NCBI GenBank assembly: GCA_001421175.1
Contig: LJKL01000009.1
Span: 89,616-153,615, forward strand
DNA length: 64,000 nucleotides
Reading direction: 5' to 3'
From: Methanomassiliicoccales archaeon RumEn M2
GTDB taxonomy: Archaea > Thermoplasmatota > Thermoplasmata > Methanomassiliicoccales > Methanomethylophilaceae
The notes below the pieces were generated by a model. That model ran no database searches. It was not told the DNA's origin and worked only from the letters and a program-made list of their open reading frames with translations. Position 1 is the stretch's first letter, and each line of letters begins with the position of its first letter. The position numbers were made by a program, and so were the translations under genes. Of the stretch, positions 44,384 to 53,456 are shown piece after piece.

Positions 44384-45400
44384 ATGAAAACGAAGGTAGG
44401 AGTAAACGGATACGGAACGATCGGCAAAAGAGTGGCAACAGCAGTCAACCAGCAGGACGATATGGAGATAGTCGGTGTGACGAAGACCAGGCCGTCATAT
44501 GAGGCGCAGGACGCCGTGAGGAAAGGTTACCCTCTGTATGTGCCAGAAGAGAGCATCCCGGCGTTCAAGGCGGCCGGCATAAAGGTCGCCGGGACCATAA
44601 AGGAACTTTACGGCAAGGTGGACATAATCGTTGACTGCACTCCGGGAGGCCTTGCGGATAAGTACAAAGCGGAATTCGCCGAGGCAGGCATCAAGGCCAT
44701 ATGGCAGGGCGGCGAGGATCACAGCCTCACCGGGATATCGTTCAACGCGGGCGCCAATTACAAGGAGTCCTGGGGAGCGCAGTTCTCCCGCGTGGTTTCT
44801 TGCAACACCACGGGACTTCTCAGGACGTTCTACCCGATCGACAAGAAGTACGGGATAAAGAATTCCTATGTTACGCTCATAAGGCGTTCCGCAGACCCCT
44901 ACGACAGCAAATCCGGGCCCATAAACGCCATTGAGCCCGTTGTAAAGCTGCCGACCCACCACGGACCCGATGTTCAGAGCGTGATGCCCTGGGTCAACAT
45001 ACACACGATGGCGGTCAAGGTCCCTACGACCCTGATGCACGTTCACACTGTGGCGATGGAGCTCAACAGTGAGCCGAAGACCGAGGAGGTCATAGAGATG
45101 CTGCGCAAGACGCCCCGCGTGAAGCTCGTGAAGAGCTCCTCAGGGATCAAATCCACGGCCCAGATAATGGAAGAGGCCAGGGAGATGGGCAGGTCCCGCA
45201 ATGACATGTTCGAGATAGTCCTGTGGGAGGACGGTATCAAAGCAGTCGGCAACACCCTGTACTTCTATCAGGCCGTTCATCAGGAGAGCGACGTCATACC
45301 TGAGAATATAGACTGCATAAGGTCTATGTGCAAGATGGAGAAGGACCCGGCCAAGTCCATGGCGAAGACCGATGCCGCCATGGGCATCGAAAGGTGCTGA
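44384..45400 (+). CDS. gap: Glyceraldehyde-3-phosphate dehydrogenase, archaeal type
   Basis: A 338-residue archaeal (class II) phosphorylating GAPDH. It has KVGVNGYGTIGKRVATAV near 4-21, DCTPGGLADKYKAEFAEAG near 84, the catalytic cysteine in SCNTTGLLRTF near 140 and HHGPDVQSVMPWVNIHTMAV near 193. The ATG at 44384 fits the family start; a TATA-like TTTATTC lies at about 44337. The upstream 100 bases otherwise hold nothing recognisable. pgk follows two bases later. Confidence 0.93.
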   Translation: MKTKVGVNGYGTIGKRVATAVNQQDDMEIVGVTKTRPSYEAQDAVRKGYPLYVPEESIPAFKAAGIKVAGTIKELYGKVDIIVDCTPGGLADKYKAEFAEAGIKAIWQGGEDHSLTGISFNAGANYKESWGAQFSRVVSCNTTGLLRTFYPIDKKYGIKNSYVTLIRRSADPYDSKSGPINAIEPVVKLPTHHGPDVQSVMPWVNIHTMAVKVPTTLMHVHTVAMELNSEPKTEEVIEMLRKTPRVKLVKSSSGIKSTAQIMEEAREMGRSRNDMFEIVLWEDGIKAVGNTLYFYQAVHQESDVIPENIDCIRSMCKMEKDPAKSMAKTDAAMGIERC

Positions 45401-45402
45401 GG

Positions 45403-46632
45403 ATGAAAGGCATCTACACACTGGAGGATTTCAACGTCAGAGACAAAACCGTCCTTCTGAGGGTGGACATAAACTGCCCTCTGGACCGGTCCACTCTGGA
45501 GATAATAAATGATTCTAGGATAAGGAGGATCGTCCCCACTGTTCGCGAGCTGATGGGCAAGAGAGCCAAAGTCATAGTGCTGGCACATCAGAGCCGAAAG
45601 GGCAAGTGGGACTTCACGCCCCTGGATCAGCACTCTGAAAGGCTGTCCAGGCACCTTAACGTACCGGTAAGGTATGTGAATGATATAATCGGCGATACGG
45701 CCCGGAAGGCCATATCCGATACGAAGCCCGGGACAGTGCTTCTGTTGGGGAACGTAAGAGAGATAGACTCCGAATCGAAGGAGCTCAGCATGATGGAGCA
45801 CTCCCGGTCGGAGATAGTCAGCGCGCTTGCGCCCCAGATAGATTTCTATGTCAATGACGCTTTCGCAGCCGCCCACAGGAGCCAGTGCTCTCTGGTAGGA
45901 TTTCAGCCCAGGGTGCCCTCGGCCTCAGGCAGGCTGATGGCCAAGGAGCTGTACGCCCTGAGTGCGATATTCGATGTTCCGAGGCGCCCCTCCGTGTTCA
46001 TATTGGGGGGTGCCAAGATCGACGATGCCGCGAGCATGGTGGACCATGTTCTGGGCAGCGGGATAGCCGACACGGTCATACTGGCAGGACTTGCAGGGAT
46101 AGCCTTCCTGAAGGCCCGCGGAGTGGACATAGGCGAAGCTTCCTCCGCTCCCATAAAGGAGGAGCTTACCCCTGAGAATATGCAGAATGCGAGGGATGTC
46201 ATGTCGAAGTACGGGCACAGGATACTTCTCCCGACGGATGTGGCTGTGGAGAGGAACGGGAAGCGTCAGAATGTCCTCATAGGGGACATGCCGAATGACG
46301 TCCCCTCCCTGGACATAGGCGACGCCTCGATAGCGAAGTTCGCCAAGGTCATAGCAACATCCAGGACCACCCTCATGTCGGGCCCTGCGGGCATGTATGA
46401 GAAGGAAGGATTCGACGCGGGAACCAAGGCCCTCATGGAAGTCATGATCGACTCCGGCGGGCAGTCCGTCATAGGCGGAGGGCACACGGTGGGAGCGGCG
46501 GATAAGCTGGATCTCACCGACAGGTTCTCCTATGTCAGCACGGGAGGGGGAGCCCTTGAAGCATTCCTCCTGGGTCAGGAGCTGCCTGTGGTGGAGGCTT
46601 TGAAATATTCCTTCGATAAGGTGAAGGTTTAG
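45403..46632 (+). CDS. pgk: Phosphoglycerate kinase
   Basis: A 409-residue archaeal phosphoglycerate kinase, coupled to gap. It shows VLLRVDINCPLD near 16-27, the H-Q-S-R turn near 62, VNDAFAAAHRSQCSLVGFQP near 149-168, FILGGAKIDDAASMV near 200 and GGGHTVGAADKL near 360. AGGTG six bases before the ATG at 45403 decides the start. Its stop is TAG, one of only two in the window; reading through would add 17 residues before TGA. The 3' end overlaps dapL by four bases on the opposite strand. Confidence 0.92.
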   Translation: MKGIYTLEDFNVRDKTVLLRVDINCPLDRSTLEIINDSRIRRIVPTVRELMGKRAKVIVLAHQSRKGKWDFTPLDQHSERLSRHLNVPVRYVNDIIGDTARKAISDTKPGTVLLLGNVREIDSESKELSMMEHSRSEIVSALAPQIDFYVNDAFAAAHRSQCSLVGFQPRVPSASGRLMAKELYALSAIFDVPRRPSVFILGGAKIDDAASMVDHVLGSGIADTVILAGLAGIAFLKARGVDIGEASSAPIKEELTPENMQNARDVMSKYGHRILLPTDVAVERNGKRQNVLIGDMPNDVPSLDIGDASIAKFAKVIATSRTTLMSGPAGMYEKEGFDAGTKALMEVMIDSGGQSVIGGGHTVGAADKLDLTDRFSYVSTGGGALEAFLLGQELPVVEALKYSFDKVKV

Positions 46633-47784
46633 ATCGAGCCCTTCCTCATGCGCTCTATGGCCTCGGCTATGCGCTCCTTGGGCTGAGTGACGGTCATGCG
46701 GACATATCCTTCGGCGGATTTGCCGAAGCCTACTCCCGGGGTCGCCACGATGCCCAGATCCAGCATCTTCTCCGTGAACTTCATGGAAGGCATCCCGCAG
46801 TCGAACCAGACATAGAAAGTCGCCTTGGGCATGTTCACCTTGTATCCCAGACTCCTGAGGCCGTCCACAAGGACCTTCCTCCTCTCTGCGTAGATGTCCA
46901 TATTCGCTTTGACCACATCAGGCAGATTGCCGTCCTTGTAGAGACCAAGGGCAGCGACGCCTGCCTTCTGGATGAACTTGGGGGCTCCGGAATCTATCTG
47001 ACCTTTGCATTTCTTGAGGCCGGCGATCAGGTCCCTGTTCCCGACAGCGTAGCCGAGCCTGTAGCCTGTCATGTTGAATGTCTTGGAGAAGGACCCGAAC
47101 TCTATGCAGTCCTTGCCCGCCTCAAGCGCAGAAGGTGCCATGTAGCCGTCGAAGCACATCTCCGAGTACGCATTGTCGTAGCAGAAGATCGTGCCGTTCT
47201 CCACGCACCAGTCCTGCAGCTTTTTCAGGTATTTCGCATCGCAGGTTGCGCCGGTGGGGTTATTCGGATAATTGGCGTACAGCATCCTGGCCCCTTCCGG
47301 GCAGTCGGCAGGGTCCAGCAGCCAATCCTTCTCCGGGCGCAGCGGCACCTTCACGCATTCCGCGTTGTTGAATATGGTGGCCGCCGCCGAGTAAACGGGA
47401 TATCCCGGGCTCGGGGCTATTATCGTCTCCCCGTCATTCACGAAGGACTGGGCTATGTTGAATATCCCCTCTTTCGATCCTATGGTGACACAGACCTCCT
47501 TGTCCGGGTCCACGTCAACGCCGAACCGGACCTTGTACCAGTCCGCAACCGCTGTGCGCAGGGATCTCTCCCCGGCGCTGGAGGAGTAATTGTGGTTCTC
47601 CGGCTTCGCGACCTCTCTCTGCAGAGCCTCTATTATGGGCCGGGGGGGTCGGAAGGTCCGGGTCCCCTATCCCGAAATCTATGATATCTATGCCCTGGGC
47701 CCTCTTCTTTGCCGTCATCTCATCCAGCATCACGAAGAGGTACGGCGGCAGCGCTTTCAGTCTTTCTGCGAACTCGTATTCCAT
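46629..47784 (-). CDS. dapL: LL-diaminopimelate aminotransferase (frameshifted)
   Basis: A PLP aminotransferase of about 384 residues that converts tetrahydrodipicolinate directly to LL-diaminopimelate, bypassing succinylated or acetylated intermediates. The first frame shows IIDFGIGDPDLPTPP, the second APSPGYPVYS, LYANYPNNPTGATCD, CYDNAYSEMCFDG and the PLP lysine in FGSFSKTFNMTGYRLGYAVG. One surplus base in the G7 run at 47642-47648 breaks the frame; G6 gives PTPRPIIEAL and continues through HNYSSSAGERSLR. It closes the lysine operon. Other class I aminotransferases are possible, but context strongly favours DapL. Confidence 0.86.
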
Positions 47785-47785
47785 C

Positions 47786-48628
47786 TTATTCCCTCCAGAA
47801 TCCGTCGAACACGAGGACCGCAGGGCCCTTCATGGTGACGGAGCTCAAATCCTTGGCCACCGTTATCTTCAGCGTGCCGCCCAGGAGATTAACGTCTATC
47901 GGCGCATCGTAGGGCACCAGTCCGTTCAGGCAGGCTGCCACGGCAGCGGCGCCCGCACCGGTCCCGCAGGCCATGGTCCACCCCGCGCCCCTCTCGTAGA
48001 CGCGCAGGTCGATACCCTTATTGGTGACCGTGGCGAACCCCACGTTCACCTTCTGAGGGAACCTCGGGTCGGAACCTATCACGGGACCCAGGCTCTTCAC
48101 TGCCTCGCCGCTCAGGTTAGTGAATGTTACGAAATGGGGATTGCCCATGCTTATGGCGGTCCCCTTTATCTCGGTGTCTCCGAATTTTATCGACTGATTG
48201 ACGAATCTCGGCCCTGCGTTGTAGGTCATGGGAACGGCCGCAACCTCCAGGGATGCAGCGCCCAATCCCACGGAGACGCTGGATACCTTCCCGTCACTCC
48301 CCTTTTCCACGACTATCCTCTTGTTCCCGGCCAGGGTGTTGACTGTGAATTCGTCCTTTTTGACGATCCCGAAATCGGATACGTACTTGGCAAGGCATCT
48401 TATGCCGTTCCCGCACATCTCGGCCTCGCTGCCGTCAGAGTTGATTATGCGCATGGAAACGTCGGCCCCCTTCATGCCGGGGAGAAGGTAAAGGAATCCG
48501 TCCGCCCCGATCCCGAATCTTCGCTTGCATCCGCGTGTTACCTTCTCCGGGTCTATGCGCACGGATTCGTTTATCCCGTCGACTATCACGAAGTCGTTCC
48601 CGGTACCATGATATTTCCAAAATTTCAT
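47786..48628 (-). CDS. dapF: Diaminopimelate epimerase
   Basis: A 280-residue cofactor-free epimerase that turns LL- into meso-diaminopimelate. Both catalytic cysteines are visible, in AEMCGNGIRCLAKYV near 68 and TMACGTGAGAAAVAACLNG near 219; the start is MKFWKYHGTGNDFVIVDG. The ATG at 48628 overlaps the lysA stop as ATGA, and dapL starts one base after its stop. Confidence 0.92.
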   Translation of the reverse strand: MKFWKYHGTGNDFVIVDGINESVRIDPEKVTRGCKRRFGIGADGFLYLLPGMKGADVSMRIINSDGSEAEMCGNGIRCLAKYVSDFGIVKKDEFTVNTLAGNKRIVVEKGSDGKVSSVSVGLGAASLEVAAVPMTYNAGPRFVNQSIKFGDTEIKGTAISMGNPHFVTFTNLSGEAVKSLGPVIGSDPRFPQKVNVGFATVTNKGIDLRVYERGAGWTMACGTGAGAAAVAACLNGLVPYDAPIDVNLLGGTLKITVAKDLSSVTMKGPAVLVFDGFWRE

Positions 48629-49885
48629 CTTCTCAGTCCTTCCGGTATGATCTGATTGCGCCAGAGGTCTTCCGTCCCCTCTGCCTTCCTGATCAGGCAC
48701 GCCTTCCCTTTGCTTACCAGGACCTCAGCGCACCTGGGTCTGGAGTTGTATTCGCTGGACATGGAGAACCCGTACGCTCCGGCTGTGAACACCGCCACAA
48801 GGTCCCCCTCCTCCGGGTCCGGCATGATGCGGTCATGTGCCAGATAATCCCCGCTTTCGCATATGGGGCCTACTATGTCATACTTCCCGCCGCATGCCTT
48901 GTTGAACTTATTCGCCATGGCCACCGCGTGGTATGAATCATAGAACGCGGGTCTGACCAGCGTATTGAACCCCGCGTCGACGCCTATGTACCTCTTCGTC
49001 TCCGCATCCTTGACGTCCACGCATCGGGTCAGTAGAACCGTGGAGTCTGCGACGTATATCTTCCCGGCTCTATGACGACGGTCTTGACATCCGTCTCCTC
49101 CTGTATTATCTCGGTGACGAGGCTGGCCATCTCCTCTACGTCCGTTTCCTCCTCCTGCAGCCTGTAAGGGACCCCCACGCCGCCGCCTATGTCTATGAAT
49201 TCCAGATCTATGCCCGCTTTGTCCCTGATCTCATTGGTGAGATCGGAGAGGATCTCTGCCACATCCGTGAACGGTTCTATCCCCTCTCCGCCGGACCCGG
49301 TATGGGCGTGTATCCCCTTTATGTCGAAACCGAGGTCCTTGGCCCTCTTGTATGCGGGTATCGTCCTCTTGATGGGTATCCCGAATTTGGACCCCTTGCC
49401 CCCGGTCATGACCTTGGCGCCGTGGCCGGATGCCACCCCGGGCGGATCCTGAAAGAGATTTTGACGTCCGTGGATATCTTGGCGAGCCTCTCCAGTTCAG
49501 ATTCGGAGTCTATGTTTATCATGCAGCCCGCATCCACCAGGGCCCTCAGCTCCCCGTTGCTGACATTGACGCCGGTATAGAGTATCCGGTCGGGAGAGAA
49601 ACCGGCCCTGATGCAGGACAGCACCTCCCCTATGGAAACGGCGTCTATGCAGCTGCCCTCCTGTTCCAGGATGCGCAGGACCGCAAGATTCGTATTGGCC
49701 TTGCAGGCGTAGTTGACTCTGGTGTCCATGTACTTGGAGAAGGCCCCGTGGATCCTTCGGTAGTTCTCTCTTATCCTCTTCTCCTCCGTCACGTAGACGG
49801 GGGTTCCGAACTCCTCCGCTATCTCCGTCGCGGCGATGCCGTCTATCAGCATGATGCCGTCCTTCCCCTCGTATTCCCTGATCAT
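48625..49885 (-). CDS. lysA: Diaminopimelate decarboxylase (two frameshifts)
   Basis: A PLP-dependent alanine-racemase-fold decarboxylase of about 420 residues, last step of lysine synthesis. Three frames must be joined: first the PLP lysine in VNYACKANTNLAVLRILEQE and SFRIRPG; second ASGHGAKVMTGGKGSKFGI, GIHAHTGSG, DIGGGVGVPY and VIEPGRY; third TVLLTRCVDVKDAETKR, PICESGDYLAHDR and GAYGFSMSSEYNSRPR. One C is missing from the C4 run at 49436-49439 and one base is missing near 49054-49058. Two independent breaks in an otherwise perfect gene suggest sequence errors. It overlaps lysC by one base and dapF by four. Confidence 0.88.
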
Positions 49886-51255
49886 CAGATCCCCTCTCCC
49901 ACTATGAACTTCTGGTGCAGGACCTTGACCACGTCAGTGACGGAGTCCGTGGGTACCACGAAGTTGAGGGAAACGTCGGATGCCCCCTCTGAGATCATCT
50001 CCACGTTGGCCCCCACCTCCTTCACCGCACCGAAGACGTCCCCGGAGAAGCCCTGATAGGACAATAAGCTGTCGCCGACGGCGCAAACAAGGGCAACATT
50101 GCTCTTCACATCTATGCGCTCTATGTCCTTGGAGTCCAGGAGGTTGAGGTTCTTCAGCGTCTGCTTCACGTCCAGATTGTGGATCAGGAACGCTATCGTG
50201 GAAAGCGATGTGGATATGGCATATACCGCGACACCCGCATCCGCCAATTTCTCCACGATCCTGGCGACGATTATGGGCCTGTAGGCTATGTCCGCCGCGG
50301 ATACCGTTATTATGGAGAGGTCCACCTTCATCGCAACGCTCTTCAGCAGCTTATTGTCGGAACGCCTGCTCAGATTGTGTATCACCGTTCCGCAGTTGGA
50401 CGGGTCGTATGAGTTCTTTATCCAAAGGGGGATATGCTTCCTTCTCACAGGCTCTATGGTCCTGGGGTGGAGGACCTTGGCGCCGAAATATGCCAGCTCT
50501 CCCGCTTCGCTGTAGTTCATCTCCTTTATCGTCTTGGCGTTGGGCACCACCCGGGGGTCAGCGCTCATGAATCCGTTGACATCAGTCCAGATCTCCACCG
50601 AGCTGGCATTCATGGCGTTGCCTATCGCTGCCGCCGCATAATCTGAGCCTCCCCTTCCGAAGGTCAGGACCTTTCCGTTGTCGGTAACACCGTAATAGCC
50701 GGATATCACGGGTATGATCCCGTTCTGCAGCATAGGTTTGACGACCATGTTGATCTTCAGAGAGGTCTTATCCAGGTCTGCGGTGCCGTTAAGGGGCCTG
50801 CCCTCCGCGAATATGCCCGCTTCCTCCGACGTAAGCGCAACAGACTCGAACCCCATGGTTCTGATCAGATGAGCCAGAGTGAGGCTGGAGAATCTCTCTC
50901 CCTGGGATATGAACAGGTCTTCGAAATAGGGGTCCTTCTGGGCTTCCCCGTCGAGCATGAGCTTCTTCATCAGACCGAGGCGCTCGTTGAGGTCCTTCTT
51001 GTAGGATTCGAGGGCCTTTCCCTCGAACAGCTTCTCAGCGACGTCCATGTGCCTGTCGTAGAACAGCTTGGCCGCTCCCTCCGGGTCCTTGAACCCGTTC
51101 TCCATGGTACCGATGAGGAAATTGGTTATCCCGGACATGGCGGAGACCACCACGACCTTACCTCCGTCCTTCTCGATTATTATCTTCGCCACTCTCTTCA
51201 GAGCCTCGGCGGAGCCGACGCTGGTCCCTCCAAACTTCATTATTGTTACGATCAT
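49885..51255 (-). CDS. lysC: Aspartate kinase
   Basis: A 456-residue aspartokinase, committing step to lysine, threonine and methionine. It has the start MKFGGTSVGSAEALKRVA near 6, SQGERFSSLTLAHLIRTMGF near 115, the GRGGSDYAAAAIGNAMNASS core near 200-219 with EIWTDVNGFMSADPR, and two C-terminal ACT domains (about 300-456) that usually bind lysine or threonine. It overlaps the dapB stop by four bases. Confidence 0.93.
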   Translation of the reverse strand: MIVTIMKFGGTSVGSAEALKRVAKIIIEKDGGKVVVVSAMSGITNFLIGTMENGFKDPEGAAKLFYDRHMDVAEKLFEGKALESYKKDLNERLGLMKKLMLDGEAQKDPYFEDLFISQGERFSSLTLAHLIRTMGFESVALTSEEAGIFAEGRPLNGTADLDKTSLKINMVVKPMLQNGIIPVISGYYGVTDNGKVLTFGRGGSDYAAAAIGNAMNASSVEIWTDVNGFMSADPRVVPNAKTIKEMNYSEAGELAYFGAKVLHPRTIEPVRRKHIPLWIKNSYDPSNCGTVIHNLSRRSDNKLLKSVAMKVDLSIITVSAADIAYRPIIVARIVEKLADAGVAVYAISTSLSTIAFLIHNLDVKQTLKNLNLLDSKDIERIDVKSNVALVCAVGDSLLSYQGFSGDVFGAVKEVGANVEMISEGASDVSLNFVVPTDSVTDVVKVLHQKFIVGEGI

Positions 51256-52034
51256 AGGCCGAGCACCTCGCTCATGCTGTGTACTTTACCGTCCTTCCTA
51301 CCGGCAACCCATCTTATGGTCCTGAGGCAGCCGGATGCCAAAGCTTCCCTGGATATCGCTCTGTTGGTCAGTTCGATGACCTCGTTGCTGTTGCCGAAAA
51401 GCACCGTGTGGTCTCCCACTATGCCGCCCGCCCTTACGGAATGCACCCCTATCTCCCTGCCCCCGGATTCGGAGATCCCCTCCCTTCCGCAGGAGGTCTT
51501 CTCTATGCCTGTCACCGCCCGAAGCCTTCTGAGCGCCTCTTTGGCGGTACCTGATGGAGAGTCCTTCTTCGATGAGTGGTGAGCCTCTATGATCTCCACG
51601 TCATACTCGGGCAGGTATCCGGCGAGGATCTCGCACACCTTCAGGAAGACATTGATCCCGACAGCGAAGTTGGCGGACACGACGGCTGACGTGCCGTGCT
51701 CCCTGACAGCCGCGGTCACGGTCTCCATCGTCGCAGCGTCCACGGCGGTCGTGCCGAGAACCAGATTCGTTCCGGTCCCGGGGACGGATGCCACCGTCGC
51801 GCTGGCTGCGGAAGGGGTTGTGAGGTCCACGTAGACGTCCGCATCCTCCAGGAGCTTCTTCAGGGTCATCGGCCCGGAGGCCACGATCCCTCCGGAGATC
51901 TCCCTTCCTATGTTTCCGCCGTTCTCGGATACGGTGGCACCCGTGAGTCTGAGATCCTCTGATGCCGCGATCATGTCGCAAACCATACGTCCCAGTTTAC
52001 CCGTGGCGCCGCCGACGACAACCTTCGTGATCAA
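51252..52034 (-). CDS. dapB: 4-hydroxy-tetrahydrodipicolinate reductase
   Basis: A 260-residue NAD(P)H-dependent reductase. The Rossmann loop VVVGGATGKLGRMVCDMI near 5, GTTAVDAATMETV near 93, the catalytic-type IIEAHHSSKKDSPSGTAKEA near 148-167 and the closing VGDHTVLFGNSNEVIELTNR near 206 are all seen. The start codon is TTG at 52034 behind a GC-rich segment. It lies 13 bases after dapA. Confidence 0.92.
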   Translation of the reverse strand: MITKVVVGGATGKLGRMVCDMIAASEDLRLTGATVSENGGNIGREISGGIVASGPMTLKKLLEDADVYVDLTTPSAASATVASVPGTGTNLVLGTTAVDAATMETVTAAVREHGTSAVVSANFAVGINVFLKVCEILAGYLPEYDVEIIEAHHSSKKDSPSGTAKEALRRLRAVTGIEKTSCGREGISESGGREIGVHSVRAGGIVGDHTVLFGNSNEVIELTNRAISREALASGCLRTIRWVAGRKDGKVHSMSEVLGL

Positions 52035-52047
52035 AACGCTCGCCCCC

Positions 52048-52923
52048 TCAGATAAGTCCCAGATCCTCTATGTCCGAGTCGAGCACGGCGGCTCCGTGCT
52101 CGGATATGTAGGTCAGGGGCAGCCTGAGCTCTCCGTTGCCGAAGCCCAGGCGCTTCATGACATACTTTATCGGTATCGGATTCGATTCCAGGAAAAGGTC
52201 GGTGAAGAGGGGGAGCATGCGATAGTGTATCGCAGAAGCGTCAATGAATTTCTCCCTCAGGCACAGATCCATCATCTGGCACACCGTATTGGGACAGCAG
52301 TTCGCGGCCACGGATATCACTCCGCAGCCCCCCATGGCTATTATGGGGAAGGTCTGGGCATCATCTCCGGAGAGGACCTCGAAGTCCTTCGGCTTCTTCG
52401 CAAGTATCTTGCCGATCTGGATCAGGTTGCCGCTGGCCTCCTTTATCCCGACGACTCCGGGGAGCTCCCTCGCGATCCTCACGCTGGTCTCTGCGGTTAT
52501 GTTGCTGGCTGTCCTTCCCGGGACATTGTATATCACGATGGGCACATCAACGGACTCGCTGACGACCTTATAGTGCTGGAATATGCCCTCCTGAGTGGGC
52601 TTGTTGCAGTAGGGGGATATGGAGAGTATGCCGTCGGCTCCCAGATCCGCCGCCGTCCTGCTCAGATAAACAGCTTCCGAGGTTGAGTTGCTGCCGGCAC
52701 CGGCCAGGACCCGGGCGTGCTTGACCTCGTCGATAACTATCTTTATGACCTTTATGTGCTCCTCATGGCTGAGCGTAGCTGATTCCCCGGTGGAACCGCA
52801 TGGTACCAGAGTGCTCACGCCGTTCTCTTCCTGGAACCGGACTATGCGCCTGAGGCATTCTTCGTCGACCTCTCCGCTCTTTGTGAACGGCGTGATCAGT
52901 GCCGTCGCCACACCTTCGAACAT
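52048..52923 (-). CDS. dapA: 4-hydroxy-tetrahydrodipicolinate synthase
   Basis: A 291-residue class I aldolase condensing pyruvate with aspartate semialdehyde. It has TALITPFTKSGEVDEE near 7, VPCGSTGESATLSHEEHIKV near 40-59, IVIYNVPGRTASNITAET near 130 with the catalytic tyrosine, and the Schiff-base lysine in GVVGIKEASGNLIQI near 156. It follows the Lrp-type regulator by two bases. The aspartate semialdehyde dehydrogenase gene asd is not in the window. Confidence 0.94.
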   Translation of the reverse strand: MFEGVATALITPFTKSGEVDEECLRRIVRFQEENGVSTLVPCGSTGESATLSHEEHIKVIKIVIDEVKHARVLAGAGSNSTSEAVYLSRTAADLGADGILSISPYCNKPTQEGIFQHYKVVSESVDVPIVIYNVPGRTASNITAETSVRIARELPGVVGIKEASGNLIQIGKILAKKPKDFEVLSGDDAQTFPIIAMGGCGVISVAANCCPNTVCQMMDLCLREKFIDASAIHYRMLPLFTDLFLESNPIPIKYVMKRLGFGNGELRLPLTYISEHGAAVLDSDIEDLGLI

Positions 52924-52925
52924 AT

Positions 52926-53345
52926 TTATTCTCCGTAATGCTCCTTAAGTATCAGCCGCGTTCGCGTGCTGATTATATTATCGTTGCGTCTTACGCTCTC
53001 GATTATGTCGTTGAGACGCTGAGAGGACTCCACATCCACTATGGCTATGAGGTCTTGGTCCCCGGTGACCTCGAAGACCTCATTTATCCCGTCATATTGG
53101 ATAAGCTTATCAGCTATCTCCTGGGAATCGGTGTTGACGTCGATGCATATCTCGACCAGGGCCTTCACATTCTTGGAGCTGGTCTTTATAGTGAAGCCTT
53201 TGATCGTGCCCTCGGACATCATCCTGTGGACCCTGCTTCTGACGGTGCCTTCCGATACACCGATCTGCTGTGCTATGTCCACGAAAGGACATCTTGAATC
53301 CTTTCTGAGGATGTCTATTATGCGTTTGTCGAGATTATCTATCAA
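52926..53345 (-). CDS. Lrp/AsnC family transcription regulator
   Basis: A 139-residue Lrp-type regulator: N-terminal helix-turn-helix (IIDILRKDSRCPFVDIAQQI, then VSEGTVRSRVHRMMSEG) and a C-terminal RAM ligand domain (ALVEICIDVNTDSQEI, EVTGDQDLIAIVDVESSQRL). TTG at 53345 is used with GGTGA a few bases upstream. As first gene of the lysine operon it may sense lysine or a related amino acid and regulate itself. Two tandem TATA-like elements precede it at 53401-53418. Confidence 0.88.
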   Translation of the reverse strand: MIDNLDKRIIDILRKDSRCPFVDIAQQIGVSEGTVRSRVHRMMSEGTIKGFTIKTSSKNVKALVEICIDVNTDSQEIADKLIQYDGINEVFEVTGDQDLIAIVDVESSQRLNDIIESVRRNDNIISTRTRLILKEHYGE

Positions 53346-53400
53346 TTTATCACCGGTTTCTGATTTCGTAGTCCCGACACCGCTGACCGCAATTAATGTA

Positions 53401-53418
53401 TATAAATACTTATAAAAT
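53401..53418 (-). promoter_or_regulatory. Tandem TATA-like elements of the lysine operon
   Basis: TATAAATACTTATAAAAT (plus strand) holds two overlapping TATA-like boxes in mirror-like arrangement, about 59-70 bases before the lrp start. The remaining leader of about 30 bases or more leaves space for an operator of the Lrp protein itself. Confidence 0.5.
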
Positions 53419-53456
53419 CGAAGTCTGTTTGAAGAAGTTCGCAGCGAACAGCGACA

